In this document: positions 7,871 to 17,171 of the stretch, in pieces
How the letters are laid out: each line of letters opens with the position of its first letter
Position numbering within the stretch: the stretch's first letter is position 1
Assembly: GCF_003609635.1 (NCBI RefSeq)
Contig: NZ_MCIA01000035.1
Location: 169,696-233,695, forward strand
Length of the DNA stretch: 64,000 bases
Source of the DNA: Lacrimispora algidixylanolytica
Lineage (GTDB): Bacteria; Bacillota; Clostridia; Lachnospirales; Lachnospiraceae
Direction: 5' to 3'
Made by a program: the position numbers and the translations under genes
The notes under the pieces: generated by a model
Told to the model about the DNA's origin: nothing
What the model saw: only the letters and a program-made list of their open reading frames with translations
Databases searched by the model: none

Positions 7871-8422
7871 ATGGAATTTTATCACAGTGATGACAATAAT
7901 AAGCTTCGCCATATAATCAATTGGATTGTTGATATTATTGTAGTGATCGCTTTTGCATGGTTTCTAGCCTATTCCCTGGGAACACAAATCGTAATTGCTG
8001 GTCATTCCATGTATCCTCTTCTCGCATCAGATGATGTGGTGATGATGGATCGTCTGGCTTACGACTTCGGCCACCCCGGAAGATTTGATGTGGTGGTTTT
8101 TCAAAGGGAAGACCGTAAGATGAATGTAAAGCGTGTCATTGGATTGCCGGGAGAAACCGTGCAAATCAAAAACGAAGAAATTTATATTGATGGTGAGAAG
8201 TTAAAACAACCGGCGGGTCTAGGCCGGGTATCTCTGGCCGGACTGGCAGAAAAGCCAGTAAAGCTTGGAGAAGATGAGTATTTTTTGCTGGGTGATAATA
8301 GAGACAGCAGTGAAGACAGTCGGTTTTCTAATATTGGCAATGTAAGTGGCAGTCAAATTCAGGGTAAAGTCTGGTTTCGGATGCTACCTTTTGTAAAGAT
8401 GGAATTAATTCGTTCGAAATAG
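7871..8422 (+). CDS. lepB: signal peptidase I
   Basis: Membrane-anchored serine-lysine protease of 183 residues that removes signal peptides from secreted proteins. One N-terminal transmembrane helix (about 18-37), nucleophile Ser46 in GHSMYP, general base Lys87 in KRVIGLPGE, and a conserved GDNRDSSEDSR box near residue 140. ATG 7871 is chosen over the in-frame TTG at 7838, because 7838 lies within the terminator hairpin and the residues it adds are not family-like. Its place after rplS in the SRP cluster suits its role in export. Confidence 0.94.
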   Translation: MEFYHSDDNNKLRHIINWIVDIIVVIAFAWFLAYSLGTQIVIAGHSMYPLLASDDVVMMDRLAYDFGHPGRFDVVVFQREDRKMNVKRVIGLPGETVQIKNEEIYIDGEKLKQPAGLGRVSLAGLAEKPVKLGEDEYFLLGDNRDSSEDSRFSNIGNVSGSQIQGKVWFRMLPFVKMELIRSK

Positions 8423-8431
8423 AGGAATGTT

Positions 8432-9283
8432 ATGAATATACAGTGGTATCCAGGTCATATGACCAAAGCCAAAAGGGCTATGAAAGAAGACATCAAATTA
8501 ATTGATTTGATTATTGAGTTAGTAGATGCAAGAGTACCACTCAGCAGTAGAAATCCTGATATTGATGATTTGGGTGTGAATAAAGCGCGCATCGTTCTTC
8601 TTAATAAATCAGATCTTGCTGATGAGCGTTTCAACAAAGCTTGGACAGAGTATTTTGAAGCTCAGGGTTTTCATGTTCTCAAAGTGAATTCAAAAAGTGG
8701 CTCAGGACTGAAACAAATAAATGGTATTGTTCAGGAAGCTTGCAAAGAAAAGATAGAGAGAGACCGCAGACGAGGCATATTAAACCGCCCGGTACGTGCC
8801 ATGGTTGTAGGAATTCCTAACGTAGGAAAGTCAACTTTTATCAATTCCTTTGCTGGAAAAGCATGTACAAAAACAGGAAACAAACCAGGAGTAACAAAAG
8901 GTAACCAGTGGATTCGTTTAAATAAGAGTTTGGAGCTACTTGATACGCCGGGAATATTATGGCCAAGGTTTGAGGATCAAAAAGTAGGCGTTAAGCTGGC
9001 CATGATTGGTTCTATTAATGACCAGATCTTAAATAAAGACGAACTGGCCATTGAACTGATTCGTTTCTTGAACCGAGATTATCCAAATGTTCTTTTGAAC
9101 CGGTATGGAATTGAAGTAGATAATGAGTTTAAGATATTGGAAGAGGTAGCAAAAGCTAGATCTTGCCTTGCAAAAGGTGGAGAATTTGACTTGATTAAAG
9201 CCTCTAACTTATTGATCGATGATTTTAGAAACGGAAAATTGGGGCGTATGACCTTAGAATTTCCTAAAAAAACAGAAAAATAA
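8432..9283 (+). CDS. rbgA: ribosome biogenesis GTPase RbgA (YlqF)
   Basis: Circularly permuted GTPase of 283 residues needed for late 50S assembly. The order is inverted as expected: G4 NKSD (58-61) comes first, then G1 GIPNVGKST (127-135) and G3 DTPG (171-174). The N-terminus IQWYPGHMTKAKRAM is diagnostic. It starts 9 nt after lepB, consistent with an operon. A terminator follows. Confidence 0.96.
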   Translation: MNIQWYPGHMTKAKRAMKEDIKLIDLIIELVDARVPLSSRNPDIDDLGVNKARIVLLNKSDLADERFNKAWTEYFEAQGFHVLKVNSKSGSGLKQINGIVQEACKEKIERDRRRGILNRPVRAMVVGIPNVGKSTFINSFAGKACTKTGNKPGVTKGNQWIRLNKSLELLDTPGILWPRFEDQKVGVKLAMIGSINDQILNKDELAIELIRFLNRDYPNVLLNRYGIEVDNEFKILEEVAKARSCLAKGGEFDLIKASNLLIDDFRNGKLGRMTLEFPKKTEK

Positions 9284-9287
9284 AAAT

Positions 9288-9319
9288 TAGGGCGGCTCTT
9301 TTTGAGTGGCCCTATTTTT
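9288..9319 (+). terminator. terminator after rbgA
   Basis: TAGGGC 9288-9293 pairs with GCCCTA 9309-9314, with CTC/GAG stacking inside, and TTTTTC follows. The rnhB start lies 26 nt downstream. Confidence 0.75.
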
Positions 9320-9344
9320 CTATAAAAAAGGCGGAGTGGAAACA

Positions 9345-9986
9345 ATGAGAAAATTAACAGAAGAAAAACTGAGGGCAGAGCAGGAACGCCTGGAGATGAT
9401 GAAGGAGTACGAATACAGGTATGAGGACCATATTCTCCTCTGCGGCATCGACGAAGTGGGAAGAGGACCTCTTGCGGGGCCTGTAGTGGCAGGTGCAGTG
9501 ATATTGCCAAGGGATTGTGAGATTCTTTATATCAATGATTCCAAAAAGCTATCTGAGAAGAAACGGGAAGCTTTGTACCTTGAAATCAAAGAAAAGGCAT
9601 TGGCTTATTCTGTTGGTGTAATCGGACCAGAAGTAACTGATGATATAAACATACTACAAGCCACCTATGAAGCCATGAGGCTGGCTGTAGACAAGCTTGG
9701 ACTTAAGCCACAAGTCTTATTAAACGACGCGGTTACCATACCGGGACTAACCATGGAACAAGTGCCTATTATAAAAGGGGATGCAAAGAGTGTGTCCATA
9801 GCCGCCGCAAGCATCATAGCAAAGGTTACGAGGGATCATATGATGGAAGAGTACGACATTTTATTTCCCCAGTATGGATTTGCAAAGAACAAAGGATATG
9901 GAACACCAGTTCATATCAGCGCATTAAAAGAATATGGTCCCTGTCCCATTCACCGTCGCAGCTTTATAAAGAATTTTACAAGCTAG
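9345..9986 (+). CDS. rnhB: ribonuclease HII
   Basis: Endonuclease of 213 residues that cuts the RNA strand of RNA-DNA hybrids and single ribonucleotides embedded in DNA. The catalytic DE pair is in GIDEVGRGPLAGP (Asp36, Glu37), and a third Asp is in the LLNDAV region. ASIIAKVTRD and GYGTPVH are also family hallmarks. ATG 9345 follows GGCGGAG; an in-frame start at 9306 would fall inside the upstream terminator. A second, unrelated RNase H (type I) is encoded at 29195. Confidence 0.95.
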   Translation: MRKLTEEKLRAEQERLEMMKEYEYRYEDHILLCGIDEVGRGPLAGPVVAGAVILPRDCEILYINDSKKLSEKKREALYLEIKEKALAYSVGVIGPEVTDDINILQATYEAMRLAVDKLGLKPQVLLNDAVTIPGLTMEQVPIIKGDAKSVSIAAASIIAKVTRDHMMEEYDILFPQYGFAKNKGYGTPVHISALKEYGPCPIHRRSFIKNFTS

Positions 9987-10004
9987 GAAAGGTCAGGGGC
10001 ATGA

Positions 10005-10349
10005 TTGAAGAACAACAGAGAGATCGGAACAGAGTATGAAATAATTGCAGCCGATTTTCTTGAAAAATCCGGCTATAAAATTCTGGAACAGAATTATAGA
10101 AATAAGATGGGAGAAATCGATCTCATTGCAATGGATGAAAAGGATCTGGTCTTTATTGAAGTAAAGTATCGAAAGAGCCTTTCAAAAGGTGATCCAGCAG
10201 AAGCAGTAAACTATAAAAAGCAGATTCGAATTAGAAATGCAGCGAGAGGTTACTTATATTTTAGCCATCTAGGTGAAGAGACCTCCTGTCGGTTTGATGT
10301 AGTGGCCATACTTGGGCAGGAGATTCGGTTGATACGAGATGCATTTTAA
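10005..10349 (+). CDS. YraN family (UPF0102) nuclease-fold protein
   Basis: Protein of 114 residues with the restriction-endonuclease-like core: GEIDLIA (Asp39) and FIEVKYR (Glu52, Lys54) form the PD-(D/E)xK arrangement. The biological role of YraN is not settled; it commonly follows rnhB. No ATG is usable: the start is TTG 10005, 5 nt after AGGGG, and gives the family-like KNNREIGTEYE. The ATG at 10001 is in another frame and closes after 12 codons. It overlaps no other gene; pgeF begins 13 nt downstream. Confidence 0.85.
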   Translation: MKNNREIGTEYEIIAADFLEKSGYKILEQNYRNKMGEIDLIAMDEKDLVFIEVKYRKSLSKGDPAEAVNYKKQIRIRNAARGYLYFSHLGEETSCRFDVVAILGQEIRLIRDAF

Positions 10350-10362
10350 TGGAGGGAAACGG

Positions 10363-11217
10363 ATGAATGATATGTGGAAACGGGCAGAATCAGAGAATGG
10401 TTTAAATTATAAAGTCTCAGAACAAGTCCCTTACTTTTCATTTCCAATTCTGGAAGATACAGGCTTAGTGAAACAAGGATTTTCCACAAAGATGGGAGGG
10501 GTAAGTCAGGGAAAGTATGCGACCATGAACTTTACCTTTACCAGAGGCGATAATCCGGATCACGTTAAGGAAAATTACAGACGGATGGCAAAAGCACTTG
10601 GCGTTGATGTGGAAAAGATGGTGTTGTCTTATCAGACCCATACCACGAATGTCCGGGTGGTAACAGAATCCGACGCTGGAAAGGGAATTTTTAAGGAAAG
10701 AGAATATCAAGATGTGGATGGATTAATAACCAATGTTCCAGGAATCACGCTTGTTACTTTTTACGCAGACTGTGTTCCTCTTTACTTTCTTGACCCAGTT
10801 CATAAGGCAATTGGTTTAAGTCATTCCGGATGGAGAGGAACCGTGGGCCGTATGGGGGGAGTGACTGTGAAAAAGATGGAGGAAGCATTTGGTTCCAGGG
10901 CAGAAGATATGATTGCATGTATTGGCCCTAGCATCTGCAAGACTTGTTATGAAGTAGGAGCGGAAGTAATTGAAGAATTTAAAAAAGGATATGACCAAAA
11001 ACATTGGGGCGATATATTTACAGATAAAGGAAATGGAAAGTACTGGCTGGATCTTTGGAAAGCAAATGAAATTGTACTTTTAAATGCCGGTATTAAAAAA
11101 GAAAATCTGGAGGTTACGGATATCTGCACTCACTGTAACTCAGATTATCTGTTTTCCCATCGTACTACGGGCAATGAAAGAGGTAATTTAGCTGCATTTC
11201 TTTCCCTTGCAGAATAG
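10363..11217 (+). CDS. pgeF: PgeF/YlmD family multicopper-like polyphenol oxidase (laccase domain)
   Basis: Laccase-domain protein of 284 residues (DUF152/LACC1 family). The zinc ligands are visible as His93 (YQTHTT), Cys137 (YADCVPL) and His154 (LSHSGWRGT). Members act as purine nucleoside phosphorylases/adenosine deaminases, and the E. coli homologue also corrects peptidoglycan precursors (PgeF). ATG 10363 follows GGAGGG; an in-frame ATG at 10339 inside yraN lacks a ribosome binding site. Last gene of the SRP-linked cluster. Confidence 0.88.
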   Translation: MNDMWKRAESENGLNYKVSEQVPYFSFPILEDTGLVKQGFSTKMGGVSQGKYATMNFTFTRGDNPDHVKENYRRMAKALGVDVEKMVLSYQTHTTNVRVVTESDAGKGIFKEREYQDVDGLITNVPGITLVTFYADCVPLYFLDPVHKAIGLSHSGWRGTVGRMGGVTVKKMEEAFGSRAEDMIACIGPSICKTCYEVGAEVIEEFKKGYDQKHWGDIFTDKGNGKYWLDLWKANEIVLLNAGIKKENLEVTDICTHCNSDYLFSHRTTGNERGNLAAFLSLAE

Positions 11218-11240
11218 TGAAAAGTCTTAGATTTCACACT

Positions 11241-11300
11241 AAAAACTGGCTACAGCAAATGAGAATATATCTTTTCATACGCTGCAGCCAGTTTTGATTT
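11241..11300. terminator. bidirectional terminator between convergent pgeF and prs
   Basis: AAAACTGGCT-A-CAGC (11242-11256) pairs with GCTG-C-AGCCAGTTTT (11281-11295). T-rich flanks occur on both strands, so one hairpin can serve both converging genes. Confidence 0.8.
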
Positions 11301-11304
11301 CAAT

Positions 11305-12483
11305 TTAAGCCTTATATTTTTTTAATACATTCTGGATCTTTTCAGTGGAACTGAGAGCTGTGCTGATTGGAACATCATGATTTAAGGAATTCACGATAGC
11401 AGCAACATATTTGCTGATATCAGCCTCAACATACCATTCTCTTTCTAGAAGCTCTTTGGGACGGTAATTTAAGTTGGTAGTTACCACACTGTCAATATAT
11501 CCCTTATTGTAAAACTCATCAAATTTTTCTAGTCCATTTGTAAAAAGTCCAAAGGTACAGCAGACGATTACTTTATCAGCCTTACGTTCTTTTAACTCTT
11601 TAGCCGTATCAAGCATGCTTTCTCCAGAGGAGATCATATCGTCTACAATCAACACGGTTTTGCCTTCTACAGAAGAACCTAAGAATTCATGATCAACAAT
11701 AGGATTACGTCCGTCTATTACTTTGGAATAATCTCTTCTCTTGTAGAACATACCCATATCTACACTTAAGTTATTGGCAAGATAAACAGCTCGGTCCATA
11801 GCTCCTTCATCAGGGCTGATAACCATCAGGTTTTCTTTGTCAATTTTAAGATTTGGGTACTGCTTAAGCACTGCCTTTACAAACTGGTAAGTAGGCATGA
11901 AGTTGTCAAAACCGCTTAGAGGGATTGCATTTTGTACTCTAGGATCATGAGCGTCAAAGGTAATAATGTTGCTGACACCCATGTTAACTAGCTCTTCCAG
12001 AGCCATAGCACAGTCTAGTGATTCTCTCTTGGTTCTTTTGTGCTGGCGGCTCTCATAGAGGAACGGCATAACAACGTTTACTCTGTGAGCAGTCGCACAA
12101 GATGCGCCTAGAATTCGTTTTAAATCCTGAAAATGATTATCTGGTGACATGTGGTTACTATAACCGTTGACCGTAAATGGAATACTATAATTAGTCACAT
12201 CTACCATTGCGAAAACATCCGTTCCACGAACAGATTCTTTAATAATTCCTTTTGCTTCTCCAGTTCCAAAACGAGGACATTGGCAATCAAGAAGATAGGA
12301 ATTTATATCATAACCGCGGTAATGGAGATCAGCCTCACGGCGTTTTAATTCCTCAATATCATTTCTGCGGAAACCTACAATGTGGTCATTTACTTTTTTA
12401 GCCAGTTCCTGGCAGCTTTCCAGTGCCGCAATTTTTAAGGGTGCAACAGGCAGTTGGTCTTTGAATACATAATCATTTGCCAT
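11305..12483 (-). CDS. prs: ribose-phosphate pyrophosphokinase (long variant)
   Basis: Makes PRPP from ribose 5-phosphate and ATP for nucleotide, His and Trp synthesis. The PRPP-binding loop VLIVDDMISSGES and the FDAHDPRVQ, ISPDEGAMDRA and FYKRRDYSK segments identify it. At 392 residues it is about 75 longer than the usual 315-residue enzyme, with an extra N-terminal part before TDVFAMVDV and an altered flexible loop (ESRQHKRTKRESL). This longer form is familiar from clostridia. ATG 12483 follows ATGGAGGAAC on the minus strand; further in-frame extension upstream reaches into the promoter and is rejected. Only minus-strand gene here. Confidence 0.9.
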   Translation of the reverse strand: MANDYVFKDQLPVAPLKIAALESCQELAKKVNDHIVGFRRNDIEELKRREADLHYRGYDINSYLLDCQCPRFGTGEAKGIIKESVRGTDVFAMVDVTNYSIPFTVNGYSNHMSPDNHFQDLKRILGASCATAHRVNVVMPFLYESRQHKRTKRESLDCAMALEELVNMGVSNIITFDAHDPRVQNAIPLSGFDNFMPTYQFVKAVLKQYPNLKIDKENLMVISPDEGAMDRAVYLANNLSVDMGMFYKRRDYSKVIDGRNPIVDHEFLGSSVEGKTVLIVDDMISSGESMLDTAKELKERKADKVIVCCTFGLFTNGLEKFDEFYNKGYIDSVVTTNLNYRPKELLEREWYVEADISKYVAAIVNSLNHDVPISTALSSTEKIQNVLKKYKA

Positions 12484-12549
12484 GACAAACGTTCCTCCAT
12501 AATGAATGAACAGCCAGTTTTTAGACTGCCTGTTTCTTATCTTACCCCT

Positions 12550-12579
12550 TTTATACCATCGATAGACGGAATGCGTCAA
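12550..12579 (-). promoter_or_regulatory. sigma-A promoter of prs
   Basis: Read on the minus strand: TTGACG (12579-12574), 18-nt spacer, TATAAA (12555-12550). This leaves a leader of about 60 nt. Confidence 0.7.
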
Positions 12580-12622
12580 TAGAATTTGTTATATTTTCGT
12601 GAAAAAAACAAAAAACGCTTCC

Positions 12623-12651
12623 TTTACAAAAAGTGACAATCTTGTTATGAT
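12623..12651 (+). promoter_or_regulatory. sigma-A promoter of the DUF512-der operon
   Basis: TTTACA at 12623-12628, 17-nt spacer, TATGAT at 12646-12651. It is divergent from the prs promoter, with 43 nt between the two -35 boxes. Confidence 0.75.
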
Positions 12652-12683
12652 ATATTAGTATGGCTATAGAAAGGTAAATGAAC

Positions 12684-14051
12684 ATGAGTAAAAAAGGACA
12701 TATTATCAAAACAGTCGATCCGGATTCTATCGCAGACCAATTGGAATTAGAAGCAGGTGATGCTGTGATTTCCATAGATGGTAGGGAACTAGAAGACATT
12801 TTTGATTATGAATATTATATAAATAACGAATCCATTCTTATGGTTGTGAAGAAAAAGAATGGAGAAGAATGGGAACTGGAAATAGAAAATCAATACGAGG
12901 ATTTGGGAATTACTTTTGAAAATGGTTTAATGAGTGAGTATCGAACCTGTCGGAATAATTGTATCTTTTGCTTTATTGATCAGATGCCTCCTGGAATGAG
13001 AGAGACTCTCTATTTTAAAGATGACGATTCTAGGCTTTCATTTCTTCAGGGAAACTACGTAACTCTTACAAATATGAGCGACCATGATATCAATCGAATT
13101 ATTGAATTCAAACTGGCACCGATTAATATATCGGTTCATACCACAAATCCAGTTTTGCGGTGCAAGATGCTTCATAACCGTTTTGCAGGGGAATCCCTTT
13201 CAAAGATAGACCAGCTTTATGAAGCTGAGATTCCAATGAACGGACAAATTGTACTCTGCAAAGGCGTAAATGACGGAAAAGAGTTGGAGCGGACCATTAA
13301 GGATCTGGCAAAGTATCTTCCTCATATGAAGAGTGTTTCAATTGTCCCTGTAGGCGTGTCTAAATTCCGAGAGGGTTTATATCCTTTGGAAGCATTGAAT
13401 GAAGACGACGCAAGAAATGTAATTGAAACCGTAGAACGGTGGCAAAAAAAGTTATATAAAACTTACGGCAACCATTTTATCCATGTCAGTGATGAGTTCT
13501 ATATTCTTGCAGGACTTGCCATGCCGGAAGAGAAACGATATGACGGTTATATTCAATTAGAAAACGGGGTTGGAATGACCCGTCAGCTGGAAGAAGAAGT
13601 GATAGGTGTCCTAAAGAAACTAAAAGGGGACAAACAGGTGGAGGAGATTTCCATTGCTACAGGGAAACTGGCAGCTCCATATATAAAAGACCTGGTAGAA
13701 AAAATCACGAAAAAGTTTCCGGGAAGAAAGGTTCATGTCTATACCATTACCAATGTCTTTTTCGGTGAGCATATTACGGTTGCTGGCTTAATCACTGGTC
13801 AGGACTTAACCAGCCAGTTAAAAGGCAAAGAGCTTGGAAGCAGACTTCTGCTTCCAGAATGTATGTTCCGCAGTGGAGAAGAAGTGTTTCTTGACGACCT
13901 GACAAGAACCGATGTACAAAATGCTTTACAAGTACAGGTAGATATTGTAAAATCAAGCGGTCAGGATTTAGTTCAGGCCGTATTAGGGCCGGTAAAAGAG
14001 AACCTAGCTTCTTATGACGGATACGAATTAAAGGAGATATCATATGAGTAA
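12684..14051 (+). CDS. DUF512 family PDZ/radical-SAM-like Fe-S protein
   Basis: Protein of 455 residues with an N-terminal PDZ-like domain (about 5-65, [19 protein letters not shown]), then a cysteine cluster [18 protein letters not shown] like the radical SAM CxxxCxxC site, then the DUF512 C-terminal region. The function is unproven, though the gene is almost always next to der in clostridia. ATG 12684 has AAAGG at 9 nt; the ATG two codons earlier is too close to it. The last 8 nt overlap the start of der, implying translational coupling with a ribosome-assembly GTPase. Confidence 0.85.
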   Translation: MSKKGHIIKTVDPDSIADQLELEAGDAVISIDGRELEDIFDYEYYINNESILMVVKKKNGEEWELEIENQYEDLGITFENGLMSEYRTCRNNCIFCFIDQMPPGMRETLYFKDDDSRLSFLQGNYVTLTNMSDHDINRIIEFKLAPINISVHTTNPVLRCKMLHNRFAGESLSKIDQLYEAEIPMNGQIVLCKGVNDGKELERTIKDLAKYLPHMKSVSIVPVGVSKFREGLYPLEALNEDDARNVIETVERWQKKLYKTYGNHFIHVSDEFYILAGLAMPEEKRYDGYIQLENGVGMTRQLEEEVIGVLKKLKGDKQVEEISIATGKLAAPYIKDLVEKITKKFPGRKVHVYTITNVFFGEHITVAGLITGQDLTSQLKGKELGSRLLLPECMFRSGEEVFLDDLTRTDVQNALQVQVDIVKSSGQDLVQAVLGPVKENLASYDGYELKEISYE

Positions 14052-15372
14052 ACCAATAGTTGCCATCGTGGGCCGACCAAATGTAGGAAAGTCTACGTTG
14101 TTTAATGTTTTAGCTGGAGATACAATTTCCATCGTAAAAGATACACCAGGAGTTACCAGAGACAGAATCTATGCAGACTGTAACTGGTTAGATAGAAACT
14201 TCACTCTAATCGATACAGGAGGCATTGAGCCAGATACCAAAGATATTATCTTGTCTCAAATGAGAGAGCAGGCTGAGATCGCAATTGCTACTGCAGATGT
14301 CATTGTCTTTATTGTTGATGTGCGCCAGGGGTTGGTAGATTCTGACTCAAAGGTTGCAGATATGCTTAGAAAATCAAAGAAGCCAGTAGTGCTTGCAGTT
14401 AATAAGGTAGACAGCTTCGAAAAATTCGGAAATGATGTTTTTGAATTTTACAATTTAGGTATCGGTGAACCCGTTCCAGTTTCGGCTGCTTCCAGACTTG
14501 GTCTAGGAGAACTTCTTGATGAAGTTATTAAGCATTTTACAACTGAAAAAGAGGAAGAGGAAGACGATGACCGTCCTAGAATTGCAATTGTAGGAAAGCC
14601 TAACGTAGGAAAATCTTCTATTATAAATCAACTTTTAGGCGAAAACCGAGTCATTGTATCTGATATTGCAGGAACCACCAGAGATGCGGTAGATACTGAG
14701 ATCGTGCACGATGGAACGGAATATGTATTTATTGATACAGCAGGTTTGAGACGTAAGAGCAAAATCAAAGAAGAATTAGAGCGTTACAGTATCATTCGTA
14801 CGGTAACCGCCGTAGAGCGAGCTGATGTGGTGGTAGTTGTAATTGACGCGGAGGAAGGCGTTACGGAGCAGGATGCCAAGATAGCAGGCATTGCTCACGA
14901 TCGTGGTAAAGGTATTATCGTTGCCGTTAACAAATGGGATGCCATTGAAAAGCACGACAAAACCATTTACGAATACACCAATAAGATTAAAAACACCTTA
15001 TCCTTTATGCCATATGCAGAATTTGCATTTATTTCTGCAAAAACTGGGCAGAGAATGAATAAACTATTTGAAATGATAGATATCGTACGAGAGAACCAGA
15101 CTCTTAGAGTTTCCACTGGCGTATTAAATGAAATTATGTCTGAAGCCGTAGCTCTGCAGCAACCACCTTCTGATAAGGGAAAACATCTCAGACTTTATTA
15201 CATTACTCAGGTTGCCGTAAAACCACCAACATTTGTAATCTTTATTAATGACAAAGAACTTACCCATTTCTCTTATACAAGATATATTGAAAATAAGATT
15301 CGTGATGCATTTGGTTTCAAAGGAACATCCCTTAAATTTCTATATAGAGAAAGAAGCGGAAAGGATCAATAG
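14044..15372 (+). CDS. der: ribosome biogenesis GTPase Der (EngA)
   Basis: GTPase of 442 residues with two tandem G domains followed by a KH-like domain, required for 50S maturation. Domain 1 starts with [13 protein letters not shown] and NKVD; domain 2 has [13 protein letters not shown] and NKWD. A short acidic linker (EEEEDDDRP) joins them. AAGGAG lies upstream inside the DUF512 gene. plsY begins 1 nt after the stop. Confidence 0.97.
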   Translation: MSKPIVAIVGRPNVGKSTLFNVLAGDTISIVKDTPGVTRDRIYADCNWLDRNFTLIDTGGIEPDTKDIILSQMREQAEIAIATADVIVFIVDVRQGLVDSDSKVADMLRKSKKPVVLAVNKVDSFEKFGNDVFEFYNLGIGEPVPVSAASRLGLGELLDEVIKHFTTEKEEEEDDDRPRIAIVGKPNVGKSSIINQLLGENRVIVSDIAGTTRDAVDTEIVHDGTEYVFIDTAGLRRKSKIKEELERYSIIRTVTAVERADVVVVVIDAEEGVTEQDAKIAGIAHDRGKGIIVAVNKWDAIEKHDKTIYEYTNKIKNTLSFMPYAEFAFISAKTGQRMNKLFEMIDIVRENQTLRVSTGVLNEIMSEAVALQQPPSDKGKHLRLYYITQVAVKPPTFVIFINDKELTHFSYTRYIENKIRDAFGFKGTSLKFLYRERSGKDQ

Positions 15373-15373
15373 T

Positions 15374-16015
15374 ATGGAAAGAATTATCTGTCTTTTAGCT
15401 GGTTATTTGTTTGGCTTAATACAGACCGGTTATCTTTATGGAAAAGCACATAAGATTGATATCCGTAACCATGGAAGTGGTAATTCTGGCACCACCAATG
15501 CCTTAAGGGTTATGGGTGCAAAGGCAGGGGCAGTCGTGTTTTTGGGAGATTTCTTAAAATCATTGCTTCCTTGTCTCGTAGTACGAGTACTTTTTAAAGA
15601 CAAACCCGAGTTTATATACTTGTTGATGATGTATACAGGCTTAGGTGTCATATTAGGCCACAACTATCCCTTTTATCTTAAGTTTAAAGGGGGAAAGGGT
15701 ATTGCGGCTACGGCTGGCTTGATTGTCGCCACTGATTTACGAATGACACTTTTGTGTATCGTAGCCTTTTTATCCATTGTAATCATTACCAGATACGTCT
15801 CATTAGGCTCTCTGGTGGTGGCTGTTATCTTATTTGCGTGGCTGGCTCTTTTTGCCACATTAGGCGCTTATGGGCTGGATCAGAAGCTACTTCCAGAATT
15901 CTATCTCGTGACAGCGATGATCAGTGGATTGGCATTTTGGCGTCATCGGGCGAATGTCGGACGCCTTGTCCGTGGTACAGAGAATAAAATCTCCCTAAAC
16001 TTTGGCAAAAAATAA
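15374..16015 (+). CDS. plsY: acyl-phosphate:glycerol-3-phosphate acyltransferase PlsY
   Basis: Integral membrane acyltransferase of 213 residues making lysophosphatidic acid, the first step of phospholipid synthesis in Gram-positives. Conserved loops seen are GSGNSGTTNALRVMG, GHNYPFYLKFKGGKGIA and a C-terminal FWRHRANVGRLVRGTE. Five hydrophobic segments are visible. ATG 15374 has AAGGA within the end of der. gpsA, which supplies its glycerol-3-phosphate substrate, follows at 15 nt. Confidence 0.95.
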   Translation: MERIICLLAGYLFGLIQTGYLYGKAHKIDIRNHGSGNSGTTNALRVMGAKAGAVVFLGDFLKSLLPCLVVRVLFKDKPEFIYLLMMYTGLGVILGHNYPFYLKFKGGKGIAATAGLIVATDLRMTLLCIVAFLSIVIITRYVSLGSLVVAVILFAWLALFATLGAYGLDQKLLPEFYLVTAMISGLAFWRHRANVGRLVRGTENKISLNFGKK

Positions 16016-16030
16016 AATGAGGTGAAGGAA

Positions 16031-17041
16031 ATGGCAAAAATTGGAATAATCGGATCGGGAAGCTGGGGTATTGCTTTGGCATCTCTTCTATATAATAATA
16101 AGCATGAGGTGACGGTATGGTCGGCGCTTCCAGAAGAGATCACAGAGATGAAGACGACCCGAAGACACCATACTCTTCCGGAGTTGGTTCTTCCAGAGGA
16201 CATGAGATTTACAGAGAGTCTTGAAGAGGCCATGACTGGACGGGACATTCTGGTTACTGCGGTTCCTTCAATTTATGTCCGTTCTACAGCAAAAAAGATG
16301 AGTTCTTTCTGCCGGTATGGTCAAGTAGTAGTCAACGTAGCCAAAGGCATTGAAGAATCCACACTTATGACGCTTTCTGAAGTTTTGGAAGATGAGCTCC
16401 CTATGGCAGACGTAGCCGTCTTATCCGGCCCAAGTCATGCCGAAGAGGTAAGCAAAGGACTTCCAACTACCTGTGTGGCAGGTGCCCGTACCAGAAAGAC
16501 AGCGGAATACATTCAGGGGATATTTATGCATGAAGTGTTCCGAGTCTATACAAGTCCTGATATCCTAGCGATTGAAATCGGTGGATCACTCAAGAATGTC
16601 ATCGCTCTTGCTGCTGGAATTGCAGATGGTCTTGGCTATGGAGATAACACAAAAGCTGCCCTCATTACTAGGGGAATTACTGAAATATCTAGACTTGGTA
16701 CTGAAATGGGCGGTAAATTTCAGACGTTTTGCGGACTTTCCGGTATCGGTGACCTGATTGTGACTTGTGCCAGTATGCACAGTCGAAATCGGAGGGCTGG
16801 TATTTTAATTGGACAGGGCAGAACCATGGAAGAAGCAACGAAGGAAGTTAAGATGGTTGTAGAAGGTATCTATTCCGCAAAAGCGGCATTAGCCCTTTCT
16901 GAAAAGTATGGAGTTTCCATGCCGATTGTAGAACAGGTAAATGAGGTGCTCTTTAATAACAAACCTGCTTCTGACGCGGTGAAAGATCTGATGCTTCGTG
17001 ATAAAACGATAGAAAGTTCCGACCTCCCGTGGGAAGATTAA
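16031..17041 (+). CDS. gpsA: glycerol-3-phosphate dehydrogenase [NAD(P)+]
   Basis: Cytosolic enzyme of 336 residues that reduces dihydroxyacetone phosphate to sn-glycerol-3-phosphate. It has the Rossmann motif GSGSWG, VNVAKGIE, LSGPSHAEEV and the catalytic-lysine region GSLKNVIALAAGIADGLGYGDN. ATG 16031 follows GAGGTGAAGG; the in-frame GTG at 16022 is part of that ribosome binding site. It works directly with PlsY, encoded just upstream. Confidence 0.96.
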   Translation: MAKIGIIGSGSWGIALASLLYNNKHEVTVWSALPEEITEMKTTRRHHTLPELVLPEDMRFTESLEEAMTGRDILVTAVPSIYVRSTAKKMSSFCRYGQVVVNVAKGIEESTLMTLSEVLEDELPMADVAVLSGPSHAEEVSKGLPTTCVAGARTRKTAEYIQGIFMHEVFRVYTSPDILAIEIGGSLKNVIALAAGIADGLGYGDNTKAALITRGITEISRLGTEMGGKFQTFCGLSGIGDLIVTCASMHSRNRRAGILIGQGRTMEEATKEVKMVVEGIYSAKAALALSEKYGVSMPIVEQVNEVLFNNKPASDAVKDLMLRDKTIESSDLPWED

Positions 17042-17076
17042 TGAAAACTGATTTTATTTATATTTAATAAAAGCGG

Positions 17077-17105
17077 TTGACATTTTTTTAAAGCCATTTT
17101 ATTAT
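17077..17105 (+). promoter_or_regulatory. sigma-A promoter of the liv operon
   Basis: Perfect TTGACA at 17077-17082, 17-nt spacer, TATTAT at 17100-17105. An inverted repeat starts 4 nt downstream, over the expected transcription start. Confidence 0.75.
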
Positions 17106-17108
17106 AAA

Positions 17109-17126
17109 GACTATGTATATATAGTC
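17109..17126 (+). promoter_or_regulatory. inverted repeat over the liv transcription start (possible operator)
   Basis: GACTAT-GTATAT-ATAGTC is an 18-nt near-perfect palindrome just downstream of the -10 box. A related half, CTGTATATATC, follows at about 17134-17144. Location and symmetry suit a repressor site; no regulator is identifiable. Confidence 0.4.
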
Positions 17127-17171
17127 AGAAGAACTGTATATATCAAATCATTTCATGAGGAGGAATGGATT

